DNA of 64,000 nucleotides from Omphiscola glabra (Eukaryota; Mollusca; Gastropoda; Lymnaeidae). Numbering within the stretch: position 1 is the first letter of the stretch; each line of letters begins with the position of its first letter. Shown here piece by piece: positions 35,130-47,139 of this stretch. The stretch is from NCBI GenBank assembly GCA_964017045.1, contig OZ024808.1, positions 3,745,666 through 3,809,665 of the forward strand, given 5' to 3'. A model generated the notes under the pieces. It saw only the letters and a program-made list of their open reading frames with translations. It searched no databases and had not been told where the DNA came from. The position numbers and the translations under genes are program-made.

Positions 35130-35335
35130 TTCTGTCACAGTGGTTGAACGTTCTGTCACAGTGGTTGCACGTTCTGTAACAGTGGTTGCACCTTCTGTCA
35201 CAGTGGTTGCACGTTCTGTCCCAGTGGTTGCACGTTCTGTCACAGTGGTTGCACGTTCTGTCACAGTGGTTGCACGTTCTGTCACAGTGGTTGCACGTTC
35301 TGTCACAGTGGTTGCACGTTCTGTCACAGTGGTTG
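35130..35335. repeat. 21-bp tandem array
   Basis: About 9.5 copies of ttctgtcacagtggttgcac, uniform. Frames on both strands are open because the unit is seven codons. Confidence 0.95.
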
Positions 35336-35401
35336 AAGCTCCACGTTGGCCCTTATGTTTGTCATGTGACCCATTTCGCCATTATGTTTCTCATGGGTGC
35401 A

Positions 35402-35579
35402 CAGTGGCGTGGGAAGGGGGTGCGGAAGGGGGGGTGGCGGTCTACCCCGGGTGTCATTTTTTCTACATATACATATTTTGGGGGGCGGCGTTTTCTGCCA
35501 ACTGCTTAGTTTTTTCGTGGTGAAGGGGCGAGGAAAACTTGGACTTCTCCGGGCGGCACTAACCTTAGCTACGCCACTG
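35402..35579. mobile_element. hAT-type MITE (CAGTGGCGTAG family)
   Basis: 178 bp from CAGTGGCGTGGGAAGG to TTAGCTACGCCACTG. The flanking octamers match only at their last four bases. It lies directly between two minisatellites (35130-35335 and 35617-37465). Confidence 0.7.
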
Positions 35580-35616
35580 ATCTTGCATGTTTAATGAAGC
35601 GATTTTTAGCACGTGC

Positions 35617-37465
35617 AAATACAACAGATGTACTGGTGACAACTGAATACAACAGATGTACTGGTGACAACTGAATACAACAGATGTACTGACCACAATT
35701 GAATACAACAGATGTACTGGTGACAACTGAATACAACAGATGTACTGGCGACAATTGAATACAACAGATGTACTGGTGACAATTGAATACAACAGATGTA
35801 CTGGCCACAACTGAATACAACAGATGTACTGGCCACAATTGAATACAACAGATGTACTGGCCACAATTGAATACAACAGATGTACTGGTGACAATTGAAT
35901 ACAACAGATGTACTGGCGACAATTGAATACAACAGATGTACTGGCCACAATTGAATACAACAGATGTACTGGTGACAACTGAATACAACAGATGTACTGG
36001 TGACAATTGAATACAACAGATGTACTGGCCACAATTGAATACAACAGATGTACTGGCCACAATTGAATACAACAGATGTACTGGCCACAATTGAATACAA
36101 CAGATGTACTGGTGACAACTGAATACAACAGATGTACTGGTGACAATTGAATACAACAGATGTACTGGCCACAATTGAATACAACAGATGTACTGGCCAC
36201 AATTGAATACAACAGATGTACTGGTGACAATTGAATACAACAGATGTACTGGCCACAATTGAATACAACAGATGTACTGGTGACAATTGAATACAACAGA
36301 TGTACTGGCCACAATTGAATACAACAGATGTACTGGTGACAACTGAATACAACAGATGTACTGGTGACAATTGAATACAACAGATGTACTGGTGACAACT
36401 GAATACAACAGATGTACTGACCACAATTGAATACAACAGATGTACTGGTGACAATTGAATACAACAGATGTACTGGTGACAATTGAATACAACAGATGTA
36501 CTGGTGACAACTGAATACAACAGATGTACTGGCCACAATTGAATACAACAGATGTACTGGTGACAACTGAATACAACAGATGTACTGGTGACAACTGAAT
36601 ACAACAGATGTACTGGTGACAATTGAATACAACAGATGTACTGGTGACAACTGAATACAACAGATGTACTGGTGACAATTGAATACAAAAGATGTACTGG
36701 TGACAACTGAATACAACAGATGTACTGGTGACAATTGAATACAACAGATGTACTGGTGACAATTGAATACAACAGATGTACTGGTGACAATTGAATACAA
36801 CAGATGTACTGACCACAATTGAATACAACAGATGTACTGGTGACAACTGAATACAACAGATGTACTGGTGACAATTGAATACAACAGATGTACTGGTGAC
36901 AATTGAATACAACAGATGTACTGGTGACAATTGAATACAACAGATGTACTGGTGACAATTGAATACAACAGATGTACTGGTGACAATTGAATACAACAGA
37001 TGTACTGACCACAATTGAATACAACAGATGTACTGGTGACAACTGAATACAACAGATGTACTGGTGACAATTGAATACAACAGATGTACTGGTGACAACT
37101 GAATACAACAGATGTACTGGCGACAACTGAATACAACAGATGTACTGGCCACAATTGAATACAACAGATGTACTGGCCACAATTGAATACAACAGATGTA
37201 CTGGCCACAATTGAATACAACAGATGTACTGGCCACAATTGAATACAACAGATGTACTGGCCACAATTGAATACAACAGATGTACTGGCCACAATTGAAT
37301 ACAACAGATGTACTGGTGACAATTGAATACAACAGATGTACTGGCCACAATTGAATACAACAGATGTACTGGCCACAATTGAATACAACAGATGTACTGG
37401 CCACAATTGAATACAACAGATGTACTGGCCACAATTGAATACAACAGATGTACTGGCCACAATTG
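35617..37465. repeat. 28-bp tandem array, 66 copies
   Basis: The unit contains aatacaacagatgtactgg, then one of tgac, ccac, cgac or acac-type cores, then aattg or aactg. Copies carrying the ccac core cluster at both ends, and tgac copies dominate the middle. All three minus frames are open for over 600 codons because no phase of the unit has a stop; these are not genes. Confidence 0.98.
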
Positions 37466-37469
37466 TTCA

Positions 37470-38008
37470 GCCTATTTGGATTCAATAACAAAAATAATAA
37501 TTAAGAAACTTATCATAATAAATACATTCTATACCTTCTGATTTAAAATCACATTTTAACGGCTCGGCCCGGGTGTGAAAATGAAAAAAAGGGGGGGGGG
37601 GGGCACACACACACTTTTTCCACCTATTAATAACTGTCAAACTTTCAAGGGCGTCCCTAATAAATTATAATTGCAAACACCACAGCCTCCTCCACAAGAA
37701 TAAAAAAAAATTAACATAATTGCAGATAATTAATTTCATGCGCATTTATGTGTATGCTTGAAATAGACATTGACCAATGACGCAATGTCATGACATGTTT
37801 TCTAGTGTTTTAATGACCTTCCCCAAAAGATAAAATAATAATGTTTATATATACATATATATATTAACAAAACATAGAAACAATTCTCAATGAATATTCC
37901 ATAATAAATTAAAGAATGGAAATTATTCATCAATATTTCAAAAAGTAATAATTAAATGATATGGCCATTTTCATTCTTAATCAAATTATCATCCATGGTT
38001 TAGCCAAG
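37470..38008. other. Non-coding stretch
   Basis: AT-rich with a G run at 37590. No gene recognised. Confidence 0.5.
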
Positions 38009-38009
38009 G

Positions 38010-40468
38010 TATCTCCATTGTAGGCCTATTGATGGGCACCATATCTCCATTGTAGGCCTATTGATGGGCACCATATCTCCACTGAAGGCCTATTGATGGG
38101 CACCATATCTCCATTGTAGGCCTATTGATGGGCACCATATCTCCATTGAAGGCCTATTGATGGGCATCATATCTCCATTGGAGGCCTATTGATGGGCATC
38201 ATATCTCCATTGGAGGCCTATTGATGGGCATCATATCTCCATTGTAGGCCTATTGATGGGCATCATATCTCCATTGTAGGCCTATTGATGGGCATCATAT
38301 CTCCATTGGAGGCCTATTGATGGGCATCATATCTCCATTGGAGGCCTATTGATGGGCATCATATCTCCATTGGAGGCCTATTGATGGGCATCATATCTCC
38401 ATTGGAGGCCTATTGATGGGCATCATATCTCCATTGGAGGCCTATTGATGGGCAACATATCTCCATTGGAGGCCTATTGATGGGCACCATATCTCCATTG
38501 AAGGCCTATTGATGGGCAACATATCTCCATTGGAGGCCTATTGATGGGCATCATATCTCCATTGAAGGCCTATTGATGGGCATCATATCTCCATTGGAGG
38601 CCTATTGATGGGCACCATATCTCCATTGAAGGCCTATTGATGGGCATCATATCTCCATTGAAGGCCTATTGATGGGCATCATATCTCCATTGGAGACCTA
38701 TTGAAGGGCATCAAATCTCCATTGTAGGCCTGTTGATGGGCATCATATCTCCATTGGAGGCCTATTGATGGGCATCATATCTCCATTGGAGGCCTATTGA
38801 TGGGCATCATATCTCCATTGGAGGCCTATTGATGGGCATCATATCTCCATTGAAGGCCTATTGATTGGCATCATATCTCCATTGTAGGCCTATTGATGGG
38901 CATCATATCTCCATTGGAGGCCTATTGATGGGCATCATATCTCCATTGAAGGCCTATTGATGGGCATCATATCTCCATTGTAGGCCTGTTGATGGGCATC
39001 ATAGCTCCATTGAAGGCCTATTAATGGGCATCATATCTCCATTGGAGGCCTATTGATGGGCATCATATCTCCATTGGAGGCCTATTGATGGGCACCATAT
39101 CTCCATTGAAGGCCTATTGATGGGCAACATATCTCCTTTGTAGGCCTGTTGATGGGCATCATATCTCCATTGGAGGCCTATTGATGGGCATCATATCTCA
39201 ATTGTAGTCCTGTTGATGGGCATCATATCTTCATTGGAGGCCTATTGATGGGCATCATATCTCAATTGTAGTCCTGTTGATGGGCATCATATCTTCATTG
39301 GAGGCCTATTGATGGGCATCATATCTCCATTGGAGGCCTATTGATGGGCATCATATCTCAATTGTAGTCCTGTTGATGGGCATCATATCTTCATTGGAGG
39401 CCTATTGATGGGCATCATATCTCCACTGAAGGCCGATTGGCATCATATCTCCATTGGAGGCCTATTGATGGGCATCATATCTCCATTGGAGGCCTATTGA
39501 TGGGCACCATATCTCCATTGAAGGCCTATTGATGGGCAACATATCTCCTTTGTAGGCCTGTTGATGGGCATCATATCTCCATTGGAGGCCTATTGATGGG
39601 CATCATATCTCCATTGAAGGCCTATTGATGGGCATCATATCTCCATTGTAGTCCTGTTGATGGGCATCATATCTCCACTGAAGGCCTATTGATGGGCATC
39701 ATATCTCCACTGAAGGCCTATTGATGGGCATCATATCTCCATTGGAGGCCAGTTGATGGGCATCATATCTCCATTGTAGTCCTGTTGATGGGCATCATAT
39801 CTCCATTGGAGGCCTATTGATGGACATCATATCTCCACTGAAGACCTATTGATGGGCACCATATCTCCACTGAAGGCCTATTGATGGGCATCATATCTCC
39901 ATTGAAGGCATATTGATGGGCATCATATCTCCATTGGAGGCCTATTGATGGGCATCATATCTCCATTGGAGGCCTATTGATGGGCACCATATCTCCATTG
40001 AAGGCCTATTGATGGGCACCAGATGTCCATTGGAGGCCAGTTGATGGGCATCATATCTCCATTGAAGGCCTATTGATGGGCATCATATCTCCATTGGAGG
40101 CCTATTGATGGGCATCATATCTCTATTGAAGGCCTATTGATGGGCATCAAATATCCATTGGAGGCCAGTTGATGGGCATCATATCTCCATTGGAGGCCTA
40201 TTGATGGGCACCATATCTCCATTGAAGGCCTATTGATGGGCATCATATCTCCATTGGAGGCCTATTGATGGGCATCATATCTCCATTGGAGGCCTATTGA
40301 TGAGCACCATATTTCCATTGAAGGCCTATTGATGGGCACCATATATCCATTGGAGGCCTATTGATGGGCATCATATCTCCATTGAAGGCCTATTGATGGG
40401 CATCATATCTCCATTGGATGCCTATTGATTGGCATCATATCTCCATTGGAGGCCTATTGATGGGCATA
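38010..40468. repeat. 32-bp tandem array, about 76 copies
   Basis: The unit contains atatctccattggaggccta and ttgatgggcatc, with AGGCCT in most copies. Positions vary between tgtagg, tgaagg and tggagg, and between gcacc, gcatc and gcaac. The block tcaattgtagtcctgttgat with tcttcattgg is repeated three times (39207-39390), showing higher-order duplication. Confidence 0.98.
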
Positions 40469-40777
40469 ATATATCTGATTTTGAATTGCTATATCCTGGT
40501 AGAACTGTCTGATATCATTCTTGTTTCGGCACTTAGAGTAGCAGCTGTTTTTGTATGTTGTAATTGCCATTTAGGCCCTATAACACAGGTTTTTCGCATT
40601 ATATGCCAGTTTGAAATAATTATAGAAGAATACCGGTACATTTACAATATGTTAAGAATAATATTTTTTCTTTTCATGATTATGTAAGTATGAATCATAC
40701 AGTTATTATGTGCTCTGAAAATTTTTATAGTTGAAAATCAGGGCAGAAATTAAAAATTGGTACAAAATTTAATTTTT

Positions 40778-40784
40778 AAAAAAA
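40778..40784 (-). terminator. Pol III T-run terminator of tRNA-Asn
   Basis: A run of seven T on the minus strand begins three bases after the discriminator base of the tRNA. Confidence 0.7.
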
Positions 40785-40786
40785 GT

Positions 40787-40793
40787 CGTCCCT

Positions 40794-40845
<52 letters not shown>

Positions 40846-40860
40846 GTGCGCCACAGAGAG
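40787..40860 (-). tRNA. tRNA-Asn (anticodon GTT)
   Basis: 74 nt on the minus strand. It folds into a complete cloverleaf: D stem GCGC/GCGC, anticodon stem TTCGG/CCGAA with loop CTGTTAA, T stem GGTGG/CCACC with loop TTCAAGC (box B), and acceptor CTCTCTG/CAGGGAC. Seven T residues (40778-40784 on the minus strand) follow as a Pol III terminator. Oddity: position 1 is C where the family has G, so pair 1:72 is a C-C mismatch, and the 4:69 pair is a wobble. It may be functional or a recent pseudogene; no SINE body is attached. Confidence 0.88.
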
Positions 40861-40861
40861 A

Positions 40862-41424
40862 TAAACAATACGTCAACTAATATATATAGTAAAATAATAA
40901 TATAAAACACAATATTATTACTGCTTATAAATTTTAATGTACTCCACATCGCACGCACACTGATTGTTTAATGCAATACTATTTAACAGATAAGGCAAAT
41001 TTTCTAAAATGAGGAATACAAAATCTTTTTTTTTTTTTTTTTTTGGACATGGCCTATTTACTTAAATTTACTAACAATCCTGGCGGTGGCGTAGGCGTAG
41101 CCGAACGTAGCCTGCCTACGCGGCGTAGCAATGGTTAAATTTGTGCCACCCCTGATGGGTGAAAAAATTTGCAGCCCCCCTTCTACGAAAACAAAATTTT
41201 CCTTTATTTGGCCGAAAATTCGGCCCTTTCATAATATGAAAACAAAAAATAATGACCCTCCCCCCCTCACCATCCCACCTTTTTTTCGTCCTTTGGATTC
41301 TAATGGCGCGGCAGGTAGCGTAAAATCACGACTGTCCATTTGGCCATGTCACCTACTATTGTTTTGGTAATAAGGGGAGAGACTGCAATAAGGTTAGCAA
41401 AAACATAAAAAAAAAGAAATGAGT
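40862..41424. other. Non-coding stretch
   Basis: A T run at 41026. A possible degenerate MITE end (ggtggcgtaggcgtag) lies at 41085. No gene recognised. Confidence 0.4.
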
Positions 41425-41560
41425 AAACAAAGCATGGTCAAACCTGAAAAAAGGAACGCAACAAAACAACGAACGTGTCGGCAGGAAACCTTCGTCGGCG
41501 AACAAACAACAGAAAAAAATAGAATTGAATTACAAAATACTTAAAATAGCATTTATTGTT
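41425..41560. repeat. Dispersed repeat, copy 2 (gtgtcggcaggaaacc family)
   Basis: Same order of blocks as 1690-1835: aacctgaaaaaaggaac, acaacgaacgtgtcggcagg, aaaccttcgtcgg, then an A-rich stretch with aaaaaaatagaat. The two copies are about 40 kb apart in the same orientation. Confidence 0.65.
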
Positions 41561-41839
41561 TTATCTTATGAATGCTAAATAGGCCTATATTTAATGAATT
41601 TATTCTTAAGTCTGATGTTATGTTCTATTAAGATTATGTACCAATCATGAAAGATTATCTTTAAGGGTTTTGAAAACTGTAATACAATTAATTAACAGCA
41701 AATTTTTTAAAAAATGTATATATATTATTTCGCTGCTTATTTTTTAACTAAACTCTGGATTAAATTTTTAAAGCATTTTTTTTTCAATAATGTAACATAA
41801 GACGTATTTTTTAGAAATAATCACCTGCCTACAACTGTG

Positions 41840-42095
41840 TTCTAGAGAGTAGTGTGTAGAGTTTGTGTTGTAGAGAGTAGTGTGTAGACTTTGTGTTGTA
41901 GAGAGTAGTGTGTAGAGTTTGTGTTGTAGTGAGAAGTGTGTAGAGTTTGTGTTGTAGAGAGTAGTGTGTAGACTTTGTGTTGTAGAGAGTACTGTGTAGA
42001 CTTTGTGTTGTAGAGAGTACTGTGTAGACTTTGTGTTGTAGAGGGTACTGTGTACACTTTGTGTTGTAGATAGTAGTGTAGACTTTGTGTTGTTG
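41840..42095. repeat. 28-bp tandem array
   Basis: About nine copies of a unit with gtagagagtagtgtgtagac and tttgtgtt. Confidence 0.94.
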
Positions 42096-42526
42096 GAATA
42101 GTTAATTTAGTGTGTTGGAGTCACACACATGTAATCGACGTAGTTATTAATATAATAAATATATTCCCATCCCATTTCCAGCCCAGGTCAGATTTATAAA
42201 TTTATTTGGACGAAAATACGCAGTCTACACCAATGTATATTGAAAATATATATATATATATATACCGCGCTATATAAGACAACTAATAATCATAATAATA
42301 ATAATAAAATGTTTGGATTTTTACCACTTATGATTGTTTGAAATGGTTGGACTTTAACCACTCATGTATGCGTGATATGACTGGACTTTATTACAGTGAC
42401 AAACAAAACAAACAAAAGAAAAACGAAAAAAAAAACCAACCTATAAATAAAAATACATTTTTGTAGCGTCACAAATCACTCAGAACACGTTCGAATTGAA
42501 AACCCACTTAAATTTGGATTTTGTAG

Positions 42527-42592
42527 TGTGTCGATAAAGAATGGTGGTTGTGGTGCTTCGATAAAGAATGGTGGTTGTAGTGCGTCGATAAA
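42527..42592. repeat. 27-bp short repeat
   Basis: About 2.5 copies of tcgataaagaatggtggttg. Confidence 0.8.
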
Positions 42593-42860
42593 GATAAAGT
42601 CCCCCCAGTTAGCCCGTCGGCATTCAATGGTTAACTCGCGTGATTGGCCACCGTCACATTTTAGCCAGTGTTGTTGGTGAGAAACTGGACTGATCTGGGG
42701 GGTGGGGCTGGATATATTTAGGTTTGAACTTTTTTTATTGAGATGTTTAAGTTAAGTCGTGTGTACAGGGACATAGACATTGGTGGCACATTATTTGTAG
42801 ACCTAAGGGAACTGATTTCCAAACATGTATCCGTAAAGAATCTGCTCTCTTCATCACAGT

Positions 42861-44970
42861 CCCAACAGATAGTTCCCAGTAATAGTTCCCAACAGATAGT
42901 TCCCAGTGATAGTTCCCAACAGAAAGTTCCCAGTGATAGTTCCCAACAGAAAGTTCCCAGTGATAGTTCCCAACAGAAAGTTCCCAGTGATAGTTCCCAA
43001 CAGATAGTTCCCAGTGATAGTTCCCAACAGATAATTCCCAGTGATAGTTCCCAACAGAAAGTTCCCAGTGATAGTTCCCAACAGAAAGTTCCCAGTGATA
43101 GTTCCCAACAGAATGTTCCCAGTGATAGTTCCCAACAGAAAGTTCCCAGTGATAGTTCCCAACAGAAAGTTCCCAGTGATAGTTCCCAACAGATAGTTCC
43201 CAGTGATAGTTCCCAACAGAAAGTTCCCAGTGATAGTTCCCAACAGAAAGTTCCCAGTGATAGTTCCCAACAGAAAGTTCCCAGTGATAGTTCCCAACAG
43301 ATAGTTCCCAGTGATAGTTCCCAACAGATAGTTTCCAGTGATAGTTCCCAACAGAAAGTTCCCAGTGATAGTTCCCAACAGAAAGTTCCCAGTGATAGTT
43401 CCCAACAGAAAGTTCATAGTGATAGTTCCCAACAGATAGTTCCCAGTGATAGTTCCCAACAGAAAGTTCCCAGTGATAGTTCCCAACAGAAAGTTCCCAG
43501 TGATAGTTCCCAACAGAAAGTTCCCAGTGATAGTTCCCAACAGAAAGTTCCCAGTGATAGTTCCCAACAGAAAGTTCCCAGTGATAGTTCCCAACAGATA
43601 GTTCCCAGTGATAGTTCCCAACAGAAAGTTCCCAGTGATAGCTCCCAACAGAAAGTTCCCAGTGATAGTTCCCAACAGAAAGTTCCCAGTGATAGTTCCC
43701 AACAGAAAGTTCCCAGTGATAGTTCCCAACAGATAGTTCCCAGTGATAGTTCCCAACAGATAGTTCCCAGTGATAGTTCCCAACAGAAAGTTCCCAGTGA
43801 TAGTTCCCAACAGAAAGTTCCCAGTGATAGTTCCCAACAGAAAGTTCCCAGTGATAGTTCCCAACAGATAGTTCCCAGTGATAGTTCCCAACAGATAGTT
43901 CCCAGTGATAGTTCCCAACAGAAAGTTCCCAGTGATAGTTCCCAACAGAAAGTTCCCAGTGATAGTTCCCAACAGAAAGTTCCCAGTGATAGTTCCCAAC
44001 AGAAAGTTCCCAGTGATAGTTCCCAACAGAAAGTTCCCAGTGATAGTTCCCAACAGAAAGTTCCCAGTGATAGTTCCCAACAGATAGTTCCCAGTGATAG
44101 TTCCCAACAGAAAGTTCCCAGTGATAGTTCCCAACAGAAAGTTCCCAGTGATAGTTCCCAACAGAAAGTTCCCAGTGATAGTTCCCAACAGATAGTTCCC
44201 AGTGATAGTTCCCAACAGATAGTTCCCAGTGATAGTTCCCAAAAGAAAGTTCCCAGTGATAGTTCCCAACAGAAAGTTCCCAGTGATAGTTCCCAACAGA
44301 AAGTTCCCAGTGATAGTTCCCAACAGATAGTTCCCAGTGATAGTTCCCAACAGAAAGTTCCCAACAGAAAGTTCCCAGTGATAGTTCCCAACAGATAGTT
44401 CCCAGTGATAGTTCCCAACAGATAGTTCCCAGTGATAGTTTCCAACAGAAAGTTCCCAACAGATAGTTCCCAACAGATAGTTCCCAACAGATAGTTCCCA
44501 GTGATAGTTCCCAACAGAAAGTTCCCAGTGATAGTTCCCAACAGAAAGTTCCCAGTGATAGTTCCCAACAGAAAGTTCCCAGTGATAGTTCCCAACAGAA
44601 AGTTCCCAGTGATAGTTCCCAACAGAAAGTTCCCAGTGATAGTTCCCAACAGAAAGTTCCCAGTGATAGTTCCCAACAGAAAGTTCCCAGTGATAGTTCC
44701 CAACAGAAAGTTCCCAGTGATAGTTCCCAACAGAAAGTTCCCAGTGATAGTTCCCAACAGAAAGTTCCCAGTGATAGTTCCCAACAGAAAATTCCCAGTG
44801 ATAGTTCCCAACAGAAAGTTCCCAGTGATAGTTCCCAACAGATAGTTCCCAGTGATAGTTCCCAACAGAAAGTTCCCAACAGAAAGTTCCCAGTGATAGT
44901 TCCCAACAGATAGTTCCCAGTGATAGTTCCCAACAGATAGTTCCCAGTGATAGTTCCCAACAGATAGTTC
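42861..44970. repeat. 27-bp tandem array, about 78 copies
   Basis: Unit: agttcccagtgatagttccc plus aacagaa, or aacagat at about one copy in three. A plus-strand frame (42743-44398, 551 codons) runs through it as nine-residue repeats (VPSDSSQQK) after an ordinary-looking 44-residue leader (MFKLSRVYRDIDIGG...). The minus strand is also open over 500 codons in three frames. Partial units (near 44360 and 44450) break the plus frame. I treat it as a minisatellite, with a small chance that the leader plus repeat is expressed. Confidence 0.97.
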
Positions 44971-44989
44971 CCAGTGAGGATGGACACAG

Positions 44990-46855
44990 AAAGAATTATT
45001 GCGGCGTGCGCTCATTTGAAGCTTAAATTATTGAGGGAAATGAAACATTATACAAAATCATATAAGACAAATTTTAAGACTGTCTGTTTTTCTTTAAATA
45101 GATTTCAGGATATCAGAGCGCGGTGAGCATGGTAAAATAGCCTGGACACAAGCGCTATATAAGTATTCAATCATCATCACCATCATATTGGGGGAGGGGG
45201 GGGGGAGTAAAAATGGTCAATTCTTGTTTTTAACAAATCATTTACTTTTTTGACCAAAACGATGACTTTGGCGAAATACCACCCGTCCATTTTTGTAACT
45301 TCACCTTGTTATTTCTTTCGTGGCCTTACACTTATACTTACACTTACACTTACCGATTATATATACATTAAAACACAACAAAACAAAAAAAACCCAAACA
45401 AACATAATATAAAAAGTAAGTATTAGGTTTTGCATAAAAGCTGCGTGTATAAGCAGTACAATTTAAAATTTATGTTTCTCCGTACAAACTGTTACTTAAA
45501 TTAACTGTAAGTAAATTTTATTTGATGTATCTGGCAACCCTGGTTCACAACTAGTTTCAACCATTTTATCTTTATTTGTAACAGGGCATTAAAAGATTTT
45601 GAGTTTGCGTTTCAATATAAAGGAATTTAAAAAATCACTTTCTTTCGAAGACCAGAAGTTTAAAAGCACTTAAAAGTAGACAACAATTTTCTTAAAATTC
45701 ATTAGCGAAGAAAGTATGTGCATAAGGGTAGTAAGGCAGTCTATAAAGACAAAGAAAGTATGTACAGAAGGCAGTCTATGAAGACAGATGATTCCAATTA
45801 AATGTATTATAGAAAGAACTTAAATATGTTTTCTTTCATCTATTTTTTAAAAATTATTTTCTTCACAGACTTTCTTTGTGTATTGAATTCTAAGAAATGT
45901 TAAGACTGTTATTTACTATACTTTCAGTACGCACATTGTAATCTGTAAATTAACGAAAAAGAAGATCTACTTTTAACGACGCAGGCTTTCAAAATGCCGG
46001 CTATGGTGACTTAGCTCTTTACCCATGCATTACATTAAATTGAAAAGTAGAATTTAACGTCTGCTTGCCATCCGTTCGTTAACTGCCACAGTGCGCTCCC
46101 CCAACACCTTCCCCACACCCCATCCCATGATCCTACAGTTAGGGCCGATGGTTAGTGTTAGCGAAGGGGTGGGGTAAGTAGTTGTTTTTTTTAAAAATCA
46201 CCTTTTCTTATTTCTCCTCACTCATCCTCCACACCCACCCCATCTCGACGCAGCATACCGGAGCTGTAACATTGTGGCGACCTTTCAGGTCAGCCCCGAC
46301 AGACGATGAACCGACCGAGCGAGAGGGTCAGGGGTGTCAACAAAAAGACTGCGCCACAAACAAGATGGAAATGCGAGTAGAAGAAATAACAAAAGAAAAG
46401 TGACTAGAGCTCGATGCAGCGAAGTTTTGGGGTACCGGCAACTCGGGATTAGCCCAGGGCGCCATGTGATTAGGGTGCCATCAACGATCTTCCAAAATAG
46501 GAAAAATCATTGCATGTGGTCGCCATGGAAGTAAGATAGAAAGTGCAATACAAAGATTTGCTGATCTAAAGGCTTTGAAAAAATAATATGTCATCGGTAG
46601 GTCAATTGTTTATACTGCCCATCGTAGGAAAATTGTTCACACTGTCCAAATACAAGTAAAGAAAAACAACTTTATTGTTCATTGTTTGTTTGAAAAACAA
46701 CCTAGGTAATAAACTCATTACCCAATCACCAGTTTTGTCCTCGCCTACATTTTTATGATTATAATTAAAAAGGGCGCCAAATTTAAGCTTCCATGGGGCG
46801 CCAAAGTTAAGCTTGCCTGGGGCATCAGCAGCCGACCGGCCCTGGATGGATGCCA
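44990..46855. other. Non-coding stretch
   Basis: AT-rich. It includes a possible LINE/SINE tail (gcgctatataagtattc near 45152), a G run at 45188, a duplicated gaaagtatgt...ggcagtctat segment (45712-45785) and ggggcgccaaa-type MITE-like sequence (46770-46850). No gene recognised. Confidence 0.45.
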
Positions 46856-46859
46856 TCTA

Positions 46860-47076
46860 AATGTAAGTTAAATAAAACTAAATGTAAGCTACAGAAACTA
46901 AATTATGTAAGCTAAATGAAACTAAATGTACGCTAAAGAAACTAAATGTAAGTTACAATGTAAAGCATACATGAAACTAAATGTAAGCTAAATGAAACTA
47001 AATGTACGCTAAAGAAACTAAATATAAGTTACAATGTGAGCATACATGAAACTAAATGTAAGCTAAATGAAACTGC
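46860..47076. repeat. About 17-22-bp irregular array
   Basis: About 10 copies of gaaactaaatgtaagctaaa with deletions. It precedes the 30-bp array. Confidence 0.88.
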
Positions 47077-47139
47077 AAAACTCTGAAACTAAAAACGCCT
47101 ACTTGCTGTGATCTTTGTGTCATTATTTACTAAGCAAGA

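Noticed and set aside
35565..37491. Three overlapping minus-strand ORFs of 618-640 codons
   Set aside because: All three frames translate the same 28-bp repeat; open frames follow from the absence of stops in any phase of the unit.
42747..45015. Minus-strand ORFs of 533-746 codons
   Set aside because: Products of the 27-bp array (nine-codon unit), with partial units switching frame.
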